Assembly: GCA_934167445.1 (NCBI GenBank) | Contig: CAKPKJ010000010.1 | Span: 1 to 34,545 of the forward strand | DNA length: 34,545 bases | Source: an uncultured Clostridia bacterium | Lineage (GTDB): Bacteria > Bacillota > Clostridia > TANB77 > CAG-508 | Reading direction: 5' to 3' | Shown here: in pieces, positions 1 through 9,600 of the stretch | How the letters are laid out: every line of letters starts with the position of its first letter | How positions within the stretch are numbered: the first letter of the stretch is position 1 | Translations under genes and position numbers: made by a program | Notes under the pieces: generated by a model | Seen by the model: only the letters and a program-made list of their open reading frames with translations | Told to the model about the DNA's origin: nothing | Databases searched by the model: none

Positions 1-1175
1 GCAGTATCGGTTATGCAAATGGTGGATGGGACAAAGAATTAACAGGAATATGGGTTGCAAAGTTTGAAGCAGGATATTCAAGTGGAAATAATACAGCAAC
101 AGTAAAAGCAAGTAGTGTGAATTATACTCAGATGACAGCTTGGGTACCGGCAAAAGAGGCAGGAACAACAGAGGATAGTACGCAAGCTGCAAGAAACTGG
201 TTAGATGGAACATATAGTGTATTAACTGGAAAAAACAATAATAATGTTCCTCTCTATGAATGGAAAAACGGACAACAAACAGCAATAAAATATCCAACAT
301 TCCAACCTAAGACATATTCAATGAATTATATAAATGTAAATGATGCATACAATATCTCAAAGGTTTTAACGGAAGAAGGAAATATATATGGTTTAAATAA
401 TTCAACAACAGATAGTCATTTAATTAAAAATAGTGAATGGGGAGCTGTTGCATATTTAGCACAGAGTAAATATGGAAATGATGGAACAGAACCATATGTA
501 AATAACATAACCTTAAATAGTGGTAATAGACAGAGAACAGATGATATGGCAGGAAGAACTGGAATAGATAGTGTATATGCAGTAACCGGAGTAACAACGG
601 GTTCGACATCAGCAGGAGGAATTGAAACAACTATAGATAAGATAAATGGTACAACAGGAAATACAGTAAATGGTGGCGTATACACATGGAGTCAAGAAAC
701 TGGACAAAAATCAAGTTCAACATTAAATATGTATGGCGTTTTTGATATGAGCGGAGGAGTTTGGGAAAGATCAGCAGGATATGTGGCAAATGAAACCTGG
801 AACTTAAATGGATATGGTTCAAGCTTTACAAAAAGCAAAATAAGTACAAAATATTCGACGGTATATCCACATGATAATACTAAAGATAATAATTCTATAA
901 CAAGTAATGATGCTAATATAGATACAGCAAGCAACGCAAATTATCCGTTAAATAACTATATATTTGGAGATGCTATCAGAGAAACATCTACGAGCGGTAC
1001 CGGCTTAACAAACTGGAACAGCGACTACTCTTACTTTCCAGCGTTGGGCACTCCGTTCACGATACGCGGAGTCTACTCATGGGATGGCTCTACTGCAGGG
1101 TTGTTTTCTTTCCACCGTACAGGTGGTGCTAGCAGTTACATCCATGGCTTCCGCTCAGTACTCATAGCACTTTAA
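1..1175 (+). CDS. Pilin-like FGE-fold surface protein, copy A (5' truncated by window edge)
   Basis: The reading frame is open from base 3, so the first ATG at 117 is internal and the N-terminus lies outside the window. The visible part matches copies B (1440-3302) and C (21711-23570) almost throughout. Shared motifs are GIWVAKFEAGY, NSEWGAVAYLAQSKYG, GVFDMSGGVWE and a GFRSVL ending, which correspond to the formylglycine-generating-enzyme-like (C-type lectin) fold, where GFR and DMxGxVWE are hallmarks. There is no sign of the enzyme's catalytic role, so a binding or adhesion function is more likely. The last 53 codons are higher in G+C and hypervariable between copies. The next gene, in the same direction, starts 264 bp downstream. 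I see no strong terminator between them. The fold call is good; the exact ligand role is unknown. Confidence 0.85.
   Translation, partial: SIGYANGGWDKELTGIWVAKFEAGYSSGNNTATVKASSVNYTQMTAWVPAKEAGTTEDSTQAARNWLDGTYSVLTGKNNNNVPLYEWKNGQQTAIKYPTFQPKTYSMNYINVNDAYNISKVLTEEGNIYGLNNSTTDSHLIKNSEWGAVAYLAQSKYGNDGTEPYVNNITLNSGNRQRTDDMAGRTGIDSVYAVTGVTTGSTSAGGIETTIDKINGTTGNTVNGGVYTWSQETGQKSSSTLNMYGVFDMSGGVWERSAGYVANETWNLNGYGSSFTKSKISTKYSTVYPHDNTKDNNSITSNDANIDTASNANYPLNNYIFGDAIRETSTSGTGLTNWNSDYSYFPALGTPFTIRGVYSWDGSTAGLFSFHRTGGASSYIHGFRSVLIAL
1014..1172 (+). other. Putative DGR variable region, copy A
   Basis: This is the last 53 codons before the stop, the same length without gaps in all three paralogues. At codons 12, 13, 24, 25, 27, 32, 34, 39, 41 and 43 of the block the first two bases vary while the third stays C or T. 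Adenine-directed mutagenesis of AAC/AAT template codons would give this pattern. The template repeat and reverse transcriptase are not in this window. Confidence 0.6.
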
Positions 1176-1217
1176 AATATTTTGAGACACAACGTTGACT
1201 TTCTTGTTACGAAACTA

Positions 1218-1246
1218 TTGACTTAAAATATTTTAATCTATAAATA
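1218..1246 (+). promoter_or_regulatory. Possible promoter for pilin-like copy B
   Basis: TTGACT at 1218-1223 and TAAATA at 1241-1246 have a 17-bp spacer. This would give a leader of about 185 nt before the start at 1440. The leader contains an ACCAGT/ACTGGT inverted pair and an AGATTTT/AAAATCT pair, but I recognise no known riboswitch in it. Confidence 0.4.
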
Positions 1247-1439
1247 AAGACTTCTGGTCGCCACCCCATGCTTAACTTAATAATATTTTTTATACCAAAA
1301 AGCTAATAATACCAGTCAAAAAAGGAAATAATACTGGTAAAAGATTTTCTGCAAATTAAGAAATATTATAGATTAAAATCTGAAATACAATTGGGGAATT
1401 AAACAAAGTAGGAAATCAAAAGAAAAAGGAGAATTTTAA

Positions 1440-3302
1440 ATGCACAAAAATTCATTTTTTAATAAGTTAAATTTAAATATTAACAAACAAAATACTAGAG
1501 GGATTACATTAATTGCATTGGTTATTACAATTATAGTGTTATTAATATTGGCAGGAGTGTCAATTTCAATACTAACAGGCGAAAATGGGATATTAACGCA
1601 AGCAAATAAAGCGAAAAAAGTAACAGAAGAAGCTGCAAAAGAAGAAAATTTAAAATTAAGTAGTATAGAAGATTATATGGTATCAGAAGCAGGATATAAC
1701 CAAGAAAAAGGAGTAGATGAACCACGAATATTAAATGGAATGACACCGGTAATGTTTAATTTACCAACGGATACTGAAAAAGGATATCCGATAAAGCAAG
1801 GAGAACAAGGCTTTCAAGAAAATAGTTGGTATGATTATACAAAAAGTGAGTGGGCAAATGCAGTAACAGAAGACGGAAGTTACTGGGTATGGATACCAAG
1901 ATATGCATATAAAATAACATATAATAATCCAAGTGATAAATCACAAGGAGGAAAAATAGACGTAAAATTTTTAATAGGAACAACAGATGAATATTATACA
2001 GATGACACTAAAACAACAAAAGCAACAGCAAAAAGAGCAACATCAGCAGATGAAGAAGTAGATACAACAACAGATTATTACGTACATCCAGCATTTACAA
2101 ATGAAAGTAGCATAGGTTATGCAAATGGTGGTTGGGATAAAGAATTAACAGGAATATGGGTGGCAAAGTTTGAAGCCGGATATGCAAGTGGAAATAATAA
2201 TGCACCTGTGAAAGCAAGTAGTGTAAATTATACTCAAACAAATTCTTGGGTATCGGCAAAAGAGGCAGGAACAGAAAAAGATAGTACACAGCCAGCAAGA
2301 AACTGGCTAGATGGTATATATGGCACTATAACAGGACAAGATACCAATGGAAATAATATCTATGGTTGGAAAAATGGGCAACAAACAGCAATAAAATATC
2401 CAACATTCCAACCTAAGACATATTCAATGAATTATATAAATATAAATGATTCATATAATATTTCAAAAGTTTTAACGGAAGAAGGAAATATATATGGTTT
2501 AAATAATTCAACAACAGATAGCCATTTGATGAAAAACAGTGAATGGGGAGCTGTTGCGTATTTAGCACAAAGCAAATATGGAAATAATGAAACAGAACCA
2601 TATATAAATAATCTTAGTTTAAGTGGAGGAAATACCAAAAGAACTGATGATATATCCGGAGGAACAGGGGTAAATAGTGTATATGTAGTAACAGGAGTAA
2701 CAACAGGTTCGACATCAGCAGGAAAAGTTGCGACATCAATAGATAAGATAAATGGCACTAAAGGAAATACTGCTAATACCGGTGTATACACTTGGGATCA
2801 AAAAACTGGCCAAAAATCAAGCTCAACAATAAATATATATGGAATATTTGATATGAGTGGAGGAGTTTGGGAAGACACATCAGGATATATTTCCAACGGA
2901 AGCTGGAACTTAGCTGGATATGGTTCAAGTTTTACCAAAGATAGAATAAGTACAAAATATGCAACTGTATATCCTCGAGATGCATCACAAGATGACTCTA
3001 GCAAATCGTATGATACCTCAACAACGGAAAAATCTAATCAAGTATATGCAACATTAAGCACAGCAAATTATAAAAAAAATATAAAAATATATGGAGATGC
3101 TATTAAAGAAACATCTACGAATGGTAACAACTCATCAAGCTGGAACGTCGACTACTCTTACTTTCCTGCGTTGGACTATTTGTTCTTGATACGAGGGGGC
3201 AGTTTATGGAGTAACTCTAATGCAGGTTTGTTCTGTTTCTACCGCACAGCAGGTAATAGTATTTACCACAACGGCTTTCGTCCGGTGCTCGTAGCACTTT
3301 AA
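1440..3302 (+). CDS. Pilin-like FGE-fold surface protein, copy B
   Basis: This is a 620-residue protein. AAAGGAG at 1425-1431 sits 8 nt before the ATG. The N-terminus carries a basic leader ending in RG and a hydrophobic helix starting GITLIALVITII (about residues 21-43). That is a prepilin-peptidase (class III) type signal, but without the Glu usual at +5. A charged coiled segment follows, then a formylglycine-generating-enzyme-like body (WVWIPRYAYKI, GIWVAKFEAGY, NSEWGAVAYLAQ, DMSGGVWE, GFRPVL). It was probably exported and displayed at the surface, possibly as a minor pilin or pseudopilin tip protein; no pilus assembly genes are visible nearby. Bases 1707-2107 are identical to 21975-22375 in copy C, which points to recent duplication or gene conversion. 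The last 159 nt are the hypervariable block. Confidence 0.88.
   Translation: MHKNSFFNKLNLNINKQNTRGITLIALVITIIVLLILAGVSISILTGENGILTQANKAKKVTEEAAKEENLKLSSIEDYMVSEAGYNQEKGVDEPRILNGMTPVMFNLPTDTEKGYPIKQGEQGFQENSWYDYTKSEWANAVTEDGSYWVWIPRYAYKITYNNPSDKSQGGKIDVKFLIGTTDEYYTDDTKTTKATAKRATSADEEVDTTTDYYVHPAFTNESSIGYANGGWDKELTGIWVAKFEAGYASGNNNAPVKASSVNYTQTNSWVSAKEAGTEKDSTQPARNWLDGIYGTITGQDTNGNNIYGWKNGQQTAIKYPTFQPKTYSMNYININDSYNISKVLTEEGNIYGLNNSTTDSHLMKNSEWGAVAYLAQSKYGNNETEPYINNLSLSGGNTKRTDDISGGTGVNSVYVVTGVTTGSTSAGKVATSIDKINGTKGNTANTGVYTWDQKTGQKSSSTINIYGIFDMSGGVWEDTSGYISNGSWNLAGYGSSFTKDRISTKYATVYPRDASQDDSSKSYDTSTTEKSNQVYATLSTANYKKNIKIYGDAIKETSTNGNNSSSWNVDYSYFPALDYLFLIRGGSLWSNSNAGLFCFYRTAGNSIYHNGFRPVLVAL
3141..3299 (+). 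other. Putative DGR variable region, copy B
   Basis: This block of 53 codons aligns without gaps to 1014-1172 and 23409-23567. Copy B keeps the most AAC/AAT codons of the three at the variable sites (codons 25, 27, 39 and 44), so it may lie closest to an adenine-rich template. Invariant framework residues are WN, DYSYFPAL, AGLF, Arg35, Gly45, Arg47 and the terminal AL. It is followed within 30 bp by a GC hairpin, as is common downstream of DGR target regions. Confidence 0.6.
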
Positions 3303-3324
3303 AATATTGTAAACTATAAACATA

Positions 3325-3350
3325 GGGGCTGTAAAAAGTCCCTTTTCTTT
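3325..3350 (+). terminator. Hairpin and T-tract after copy B
   Basis: GGGGCT at 3325-3330 pairs with AGTCCC at 3337-3342 (one G-U), followed by TTTTCTTT. It may end copy B transcription. It also lies where DGR target genes often carry a hairpin just after the variable region. Confidence 0.65.
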
Positions 3351-3362
3351 ATACAATCACAA

Positions 3363-3405
3363 AAGGCCTTATTCTTATGCTACTTTATCGCAAGAATGAG
3401 ACCTT
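3363..3405 (+). terminator. Second intergenic hairpin between convergent genes
   Basis: A 14-base arm at 3363-3376 pairs with 3392-3405, with one mismatch and one G-U, and T-rich sequence follows. It separates copy B from the convergent HtrA gene. Confidence 0.45.
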
Positions 3406-3478
3406 CTTTATTTTTACTCATATCTACTCATCTAACCTTATATCATAACCCATCTCCATATCTTCACTCATAACGCTT

Positions 3479-4609
3479 TTATTTTCCAAGCACGATTTTT
3501 ATTTCTTTATTTACCTTTCCTTTTGTAATTTTTAAGGTAACTTCATCTCCTGGAGATTTTGTATAAATATATTCTCGTAAGTCATTCATTGTATTTAATT
3601 CAACATTGTCTATGCTTGTTATAATGTCTCCTTCTTTTAGTTCTGTGTTGTCTGCTGGGCCATTTTTTGTGATTTGTGCTACATATATTCCTTTATCAAA
3701 TGTTGCCATTTTTGCATTATTTAAATATGGTATTACTTCTTTGTCATATGCATATATTCCAATTGTTGCTTCTTCAAAAGTTCCTGTTGTTTTAAATTTT
3801 TCTATTATTGGTTTTATTATATTTATTGGTATTGCAAACCCTATCCCCTCTGCTGATGATATTTTTACTGTATTTATTCCGATTATTTCTCCGCTTGGGT
3901 ATATTAGCGGTCCTCCGCTATTTCCTGGGTTTATTGTGGCATCTGTTTGGATTAAGTCTGTCATATATGATGATTTTTCATTTTCATCTATTTTTATTGT
4001 TCTGTTTTTTGCACTGACAATTCCAGATGTTACTGTTCTTCTAAATTCATATCCTATTGGGTTTCCTATTGCATATACAGTTTCCCCTACTCGTATTTTG
4101 CTTGAATCTCCCAATATCATACATGGTAAATTTTTAGCTTCTATTTTTACAATTGATAAGTCTAAATTTGTATCACTCCACTCGACGGTTCCATCATAAT
4201 TTATTCCGTTTTCTAGCGTTACGTAACATTTGCTAAATTTCCCCCCTGTTACGTGTGCATTGCTTACAATATAGCCATCTTCTGATATTATAAATCCTGT
4301 TCCAAGTCCTAGTTCAGTTTCCTGATTTTTAGAAAAAATACTGCTTCCTAAATTTTTTAATTTTGATATTCCTACTACTTTTTTTGTTGAATCTTCTATT
4401 ACATCTGCTATTTTTTTGCTGTTTTCTTCTATGTTTTCCACAGTTTGTGCATTTGTTGTGGATTGTGTTCTTGTTGCTGTATAATTTTCGTTGTTTATTT
4501 CTATATCTTGATATGTAATATATAGGTAAAATCCTATTATTGATAGAAATATTATTATAATTACTGTTAGCAATAATTTGGTAATAATATTTTGAGTTTT
4601 TCTTTTCAA
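3479..4609 (-). CDS. htrA: HtrA/DegP-type membrane-anchored serine protease with PDZ domain
   Basis: About 376 residues. A single N-terminal membrane helix (about residues 11-33) anchors the protein with its catalytic part outside. The trypsin-like triad is clear: His in SNAHV (about residue 119), Asp in NLDLSIVKI (about 150) and Ser in NPGNSGGPL (about 231). One C-terminal PDZ domain contains KEGDIITSIDNVEL. The length fits Firmicute HtrA, a quality-control protease for damaged exported proteins. A longer form could begin with GTG at 4618, but that GTG is part of the GAGGTGA ribosome-binding site, and TTG at 4609 sits at the right distance, as in the corA gene of this window. A hairpin terminator separates it from the upstream acyl-CoA synthetase, so it is probably transcribed alone. 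Confidence 0.93.
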   Translation of the reverse strand: MKRKTQNIITKLLLTVIIIIFLSIIGFYLYITYQDIEINNENYTATRTQSTTNAQTVENIEENSKKIADVIEDSTKKVVGISKLKNLGSSIFSKNQETELGLGTGFIISEDGYIVSNAHVTGGKFSKCYVTLENGINYDGTVEWSDTNLDLSIVKIEAKNLPCMILGDSSKIRVGETVYAIGNPIGYEFRRTVTSGIVSAKNRTIKIDENEKSSYMTDLIQTDATINPGNSGGPLIYPSGEIIGINTVKISSAEGIGFAIPINIIKPIIEKFKTTGTFEEATIGIYAYDKEVIPYLNNAKMATFDKGIYVAQITKNGPADNTELKEGDIITSIDNVELNTMNDLREYIYTKSPGDEVTLKITKGKVNKEIKIVLGK

Positions 4610-4664
4610 ATAGCTCACCTCAAAATTATTATGTCCATTCTATTTTTATTTTAATCATAATTAC

Positions 4665-4728
4665 AAAAAAAGATTCACCTTCTAAGTCTTAATTTTGTAA
4701 TAAAAGACTTAATTAATGAATCTTTTTT
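4665..4728 (-). terminator. Long hairpin terminator after acyl-CoA synthetase
   Basis: The outer arms AAAAAAGATTCA (about 4666-4677) and TGAATCTTTTTT (4717-4728) enclose an inner stem, TAAGTCTT (4683-4690) with AAGACTTA (4704-4711). A-runs on one side and T-runs on the other make it potentially bidirectional. On the minus strand it ends the synthetase transcript before htrA. Confidence 0.8.
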
Positions 4729-4738
4729 ATTTATACTT

Positions 4739-6472
4739 TTATTGTATTTTTTCTAATTCCTTATATCTCTTAACTTTTTGTGTTGTTGTTTTAGCAAATT
4801 CTTGTGTTGTTATCTCAATTTGTTTAATGTGTTTAAAGTTTGGTACTTGTTCATTTATTTTTTTTATTTCTTCCCATATTTTTTCTTGATATTCTTCTTT
4901 AGTTCCACTTCCAAACTCTTTTTTTATTAAGTCCACATCATATACAATTTTCGCACATAACATTGTATCAGTTTTACTTTGTTCTCTTTGATATACTAGA
5001 CTTTCTTTTACATATGGAAGTTTATTTATTAAAAATTCTATTTCTTGTGGATATACATTTTTTCCATTTCTTAAGACGATTATGTCATTTTTTCTTCCTG
5101 TTACATATAAGAATTCATCTTTGTCTAAATATCCATAATCTCCTGTTTTGAACCAGCCCTCTTTAGTAAATGCTTTTTTTGTTGCTTCTTCATTTTCATA
5201 ATATCCACTTGTTATATTAGGTCCTTTTACTAAAATTTCTCCTATACCTTCTTCATTTGGATTGTCAATTTTTAATTCTATAGTGTCAAATATAAGTCCA
5301 ACTGAGCCTGGCCTTTTTTCTTTATCTGTTTCAGCTGCTATTACAGGAGATGATTCTGTAAGTCCATAACCTTGAATTAGGCTTATTCCTAAGTTGTTGA
5401 ATCCTACTATAGTTTCTTTATTCATTGGTGCTGCACCATATAAAACCACCCTTAGTTTTCCACCAAAATTGTCTAGAATTTGTTTAAAAAATACTCTTCT
5501 AAAGTCTATATGGCATTTTAACAATCCATTTGAAATTTTCGCTACTGTATTTATCAATTTTTCTTTTCCTTGGTCTTTTATTCCCTTTTGAATTTTTTTA
5601 TACATTGTTTCTAAGACTAACGGAACTGCAACTAATATTGTAACCTTATATTCTTGCATATTTTTTTGTATATATTTTAGGCCATCACAGAATGCAATTG
5701 TTGCACCACTATATGTACCATATAAAAATGTTATCATACATTCAAACGTGTGATGTATTGGCAAAAATGATAGTAATGTGTCTGTTGGATATATTTTTAC
5801 CCAAGATGTAATTGATGAAAGGTCTGAACATATATTTTTTTGTGATAGCATTACACCCTTTGGTTCACTTGTTGTTCCAGATGTAAATAATAATATCGAC
5901 ATTTTATTAACATCTGTTTTTACTTCATCATATTTTTTGCTTCCCTTTTCTAATAAATCATATCCATTTTCTAATAGATTTTCAAATTTTTCTATGCCTT
6001 CTATTTTCTCATTGTCCATATCAACTAACATATTTACTTTGTTTTGCTTATCTTCTTTTATTTTTAGCATTATGTCTGAATATTTTTTGTCAAATATTAC
6101 TATTTCGGCTCCACTTCTTCTTACTAATGTCTCAATCTCATTATCTGGTAAAGCTTTATCTAATGGAACTATAACCATTCCACCTGTTGTAGCAGCCATA
6201 TAAGTTACACACCATTCATATCTATTTTTTCCTATTACAGCTATTTTTTTATTTGCATAACCTAACTCTAACAAGCTTGTTGCAAATGCTTTTATATCTT
6301 TTACATATTGAGAATATGTTTTTTCTATATATTCTGGTTGTTTTGCTTCAGAATCTTTTTTATATTTGAAAGCCACATTATTAGGATATTTTTCTTGTAC
6401 GTGTTTCATTACATCCCTAAGTTCCTCTATTTTTTGTGGATTATAAACTTGTCTTTTTTTAGTACCTTTCAA
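4739..6472 (-). CDS. AMP-forming long-chain acyl-CoA synthetase (ANL family)
   Basis: About 577 residues. It activates a carboxylic acid, most likely a fatty acid, as acyl-AMP and then acyl-CoA. Motifs seen are the P-loop-like LLFTSGTTSEPKGVMLSQ, YGLTESSP, WFKTGDYGYLD and RKNDIIVLRNGKNVYPQEIE, with the C-terminal domain ending KTTTQKVKRY (catalytic Lys region). The frame is open back to 6568, but a promoter (6514-6542) lies inside that extension. AAAGGGATGAT fits TTG at 6472 best; ATG at 6478 is the alternative. It is transcribed divergently from the C-A-T-R peptide synthetase, with about 0.1 kb between their promoters. It could therefore supply an acyl group to that enzyme, but housekeeping fatty-acid activation is equally possible. 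Confidence 0.88.
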   Translation of the reverse strand: MKGTKKRQVYNPQKIEELRDVMKHVQEKYPNNVAFKYKKDSEAKQPEYIEKTYSQYVKDIKAFATSLLELGYANKKIAVIGKNRYEWCVTYMAATTGGMVIVPLDKALPDNEIETLVRRSGAEIVIFDKKYSDIMLKIKEDKQNKVNMLVDMDNEKIEGIEKFENLLENGYDLLEKGSKKYDEVKTDVNKMSILLFTSGTTSEPKGVMLSQKNICSDLSSITSWVKIYPTDTLLSFLPIHHTFECMITFLYGTYSGATIAFCDGLKYIQKNMQEYKVTILVAVPLVLETMYKKIQKGIKDQGKEKLINTVAKISNGLLKCHIDFRRVFFKQILDNFGGKLRVVLYGAAPMNKETIVGFNNLGISLIQGYGLTESSPVIAAETDKEKRPGSVGLIFDTIELKIDNPNEEGIGEILVKGPNITSGYYENEEATKKAFTKEGWFKTGDYGYLDKDEFLYVTGRKNDIIVLRNGKNVYPQEIEFLINKLPYVKESLVYQREQSKTDTMLCAKIVYDVDLIKKEFGSGTKEEYQEKIWEEIKKINEQVPNFKHIKQIEITTQEFAKTTTQKVKRYKELEKIQ

Positions 6473-6513
6473 TTTCATCATCCCTTTATAATATATTATT
6501 AATTTATATTTGT

Positions 6514-6542
6514 ATTTTATATTATTTTGATAAAATTTACAA
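6514..6542 (-). promoter_or_regulatory. Promoter for acyl-CoA synthetase
   Basis: On the minus strand TTGTAA (6537-6542) and TAAAAT (6514-6519) are 17 bp apart. Transcription would begin near 6507, inside the longest open frame. This argues for the shorter start of the synthetase. Confidence 0.5.
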
Positions 6543-6602
6543 GATGTATTTTTATTCTCCCCAAACATCTATTGGCAATATTATACAAATTTCCAGAAAT
6601 TA

Positions 6603-6631
6603 TTGCTTTTTTTTAAATTTATATATATAAT
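6603..6631 (+). promoter_or_regulatory. Promoter for the NRPS operon
   Basis: TTGCTT at 6603-6608 and a perfect TATAAT at 6626-6631 have a 17-bp spacer. The start would be near 6638, followed by a 25-nt leader with GGTGAGG before the ATG at 6664. Confidence 0.7.
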
Positions 6632-6663
6632 CTTACTATAAAAATTATTTAAGGTGAGGTTTT

Positions 6664-9600
6664 ATGGAAAATACATTTTATGATTTAACAAATGCCCAAA
6701 AAAGCATTTGGAACACTGAACTATTTTTTAATGGTTCTAACATAAATAATATCTGTGGAACAATTTGCTTAGACGAACCCCTTGATTTTAAGGATTTACA
6801 AAAAGCCTTAAAATTAATTATTGCGGAAAACGATAATTTCCGTACACAATTTACAATTAAAGATGGTTCTATTTATCAATCTTTTTTAGATAAGGTTGAT
6901 TATGATGTTGAAATTGTTGATATTAATACTAAAGAAGATTTAAAAAAGTTAGAGAATACTATAATATCTCGTATTTTTGATATTTTAAACTCTAATTTAT
7001 TCGATATAAAAATTTTTAGATATCCGGATTTGACTGGTGGAGTAATTGTTAATATTCACCATCTTATTTCTGACTCTTGGACTTTAGGTCTAGTTGCTAA
7101 AGATATAGTAACTAAATATACTATTGTCCATAATAAGCTTTCTAACACTCCAAACACAAATTCTTATATAAATTATATAAATTCAGAACAAAAATATATT
7201 GCTAGCTCAAAATTCGTAAAAGATAAAGAATTTTGGCTTAACTATTTAAAAAATAGGCCTGATTGCATCAGTATACCTAGTTTTTCTGATATACCAACAA
7301 ATACAAAAGACTTAGGATTTAAAGGTGTTAGAAAAGTATTTAATTTAGATGATAAAATTGTTTGTAAAATTAATGATTTTTGTAAAGCTTATAATGTCTC
7401 TATGTATAACTTTTTAATGGCTATCTATTCTGTTTATATTGGTAGAATTAATAAATCTGAAGACTTTATTTTAGGCACACCTATATTGAATAGAACTTCT
7501 AGCGTCCAAAAAAATACTATGGGAATGTTTATTAATACAGTACCTGTTAGGGTTAAACCTACTGAACATATATCTTTTCTTGCTTTTGTTAATAATATTG
7601 CATTAAACTTTACCTCTATTTATAGACACCAAAAACATTCATACCAATATATATTAGAAGAACTAAGGAAAGAAGACCCTACAACACCTAATTTATACCA
7701 GGTTTTACTTTCATACCAAATCACAAAAACTACAACTAATGATAGTATGAAATATTCTTGTGATTGGAATTTTACAGGTGCCGTTGCTGATGATATAGAT
7801 ATTCATTTCTTTGATTTGAATGATTCTGGAAGTCTTAATATTGCTTATGATTATAAAGTTTGTAAATATACAGAAAAAGATATTGAAAATATACATAATA
7901 GAATTTTATATATGATTGAACAAGTATTGTTAAATCCAGGTATTTCTTTAAGTGAAATATCTATTACAACACCTAAAGAATTAAAGGAAATATTAAATTT
8001 AGCTGCTAAAAATGATTGTGCTTATCCTTCTAATAAAACAATTTCTCAGTTATTTGAAGACCAAGTAAATTTAACACCTGATAATATTGCTATAAAATTC
8101 AAAGATAGTTTTTTAACATACAAAGAATTAAATGAAAAAGCTAACCAAGTGGCTATTTTTCTAAGAAAATTAGGTGTACAACCTAATGATGTTGTTGCAT
8201 TGAGATTAAATAAATCTCTTGAAATGGTTGTTGGCATTTTAGGAATTTTAAAAGCTGGTGGCTGTTATTTACCAATTGATTTGTCTTACCCTCAGGAACG
8301 TGTTTCTTTTATGCTAAAAGATAGTTTAGCTAAATTGTTTTTGACAAATAAATCACATGAAAAAGACCTTGAAATTCCAATAGATACATATGTTTTAGAT
8401 ATTAATTCTCGTAATGAAATTTATAAAAATCCTACTGATAATTTGGATTGTGTAAATTCTCCAGATGATTTAATATATATAATTTATACATCTGGTTCTA
8501 CTGGAACTCCTAAAGGTGTTATGTTAAAACATCGCAATGTTGTACGCTTAATAAAAAATGAGAATTTTCAATTTGATTTTAATGAAAATGATGTATGGAC
8601 TATGTTCCATTCTGTAGCTTTTGATTTTTCTGTTTGGGAATTATATGGAAGTTTACTATATGGTAGCAAGTTAATTCTTGTTCCAGAATTAACTGCCAAA
8701 GACCCAAATAAGTTTTTGCAATTGTTGAGAGATGAAAAGGTTTCTGTTTTAAATCAAACTCCTACATATTTTTATAATTTGCTTGATAGAGAATTGTTAA
8801 ATGAAAACAACGATTTAGTTGTTAGATATATAATTTATGGTGGAGAGGCATTAAAACCAAATTTAGTAAAACCTTGGAAAGATAAATATCCTTTTACAAA
8901 AATTATAAATATGTATGGTATTACTGAAACGACTGTGCACGTTACTTTTAAGGAGTTGTCTAATGAAGATTTACTTTCTTCCAATTCAAATATTGGTAAA
9001 CCAATTCCAACTTTAAAAGTTTTTGTAATGGATAAAAATTTACACATATTGCCTTATGGAGTTGAAGGGGAAATGTGTGTTAGTGGATTAGGTGTTTGCA
9101 AAGGATATTTAAATCGTCCTGAATTAAACAAAGATAGATTTGTTCCTAACCCTTACAACCCTAATGAGATTTTGTATCGTTCTGCAGATGATGCTTATTT
9201 AACTCCTGATGGAGATTTACATTATCTTGGAAGAATTGACAATCAAGTAAAAATTAGAGGATTCCGTGTTGAAACCGGAGAAATAGAAACAAAACTTTTA
9301 AGACATCAAAATATTCAAAAATGTGTAGTATTGCCTAAGAAAAATGGTGATTTTGATAGCTATTTAGTTGCTTATGTTGTTATGAATGAAAAACAGCCAA
9401 TTAGTGAATTAAAAGATTATATTTCTAAATTGGTTCCATCTTATATGGTTCCTAATTACTTTGTTTTTCTTGATAATTTGCCACTTACAAGCAATGGAAA
9501 AGTCGACCGAAAAAAACTTTTAAGTATGGATGTTAAAATTGAGAAAAAGAAAAAATATGAGGCTCCTAGAAATGAATTTGAAGAAACATTCCAAGATATT

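Noticed and set aside
1176..1439. Template repeat or reverse transcriptase of a DGR in the gap between copies A and B
   Set aside because: No sequence there resembles the variable block, and no reverse-transcriptase frame exists anywhere in the window.
1252..1439. Cyclic-di-GMP riboswitch upstream of the pilin-like copy B
   Set aside because: The conserved core of known classes is absent; only AT-rich inverted pairs are present.
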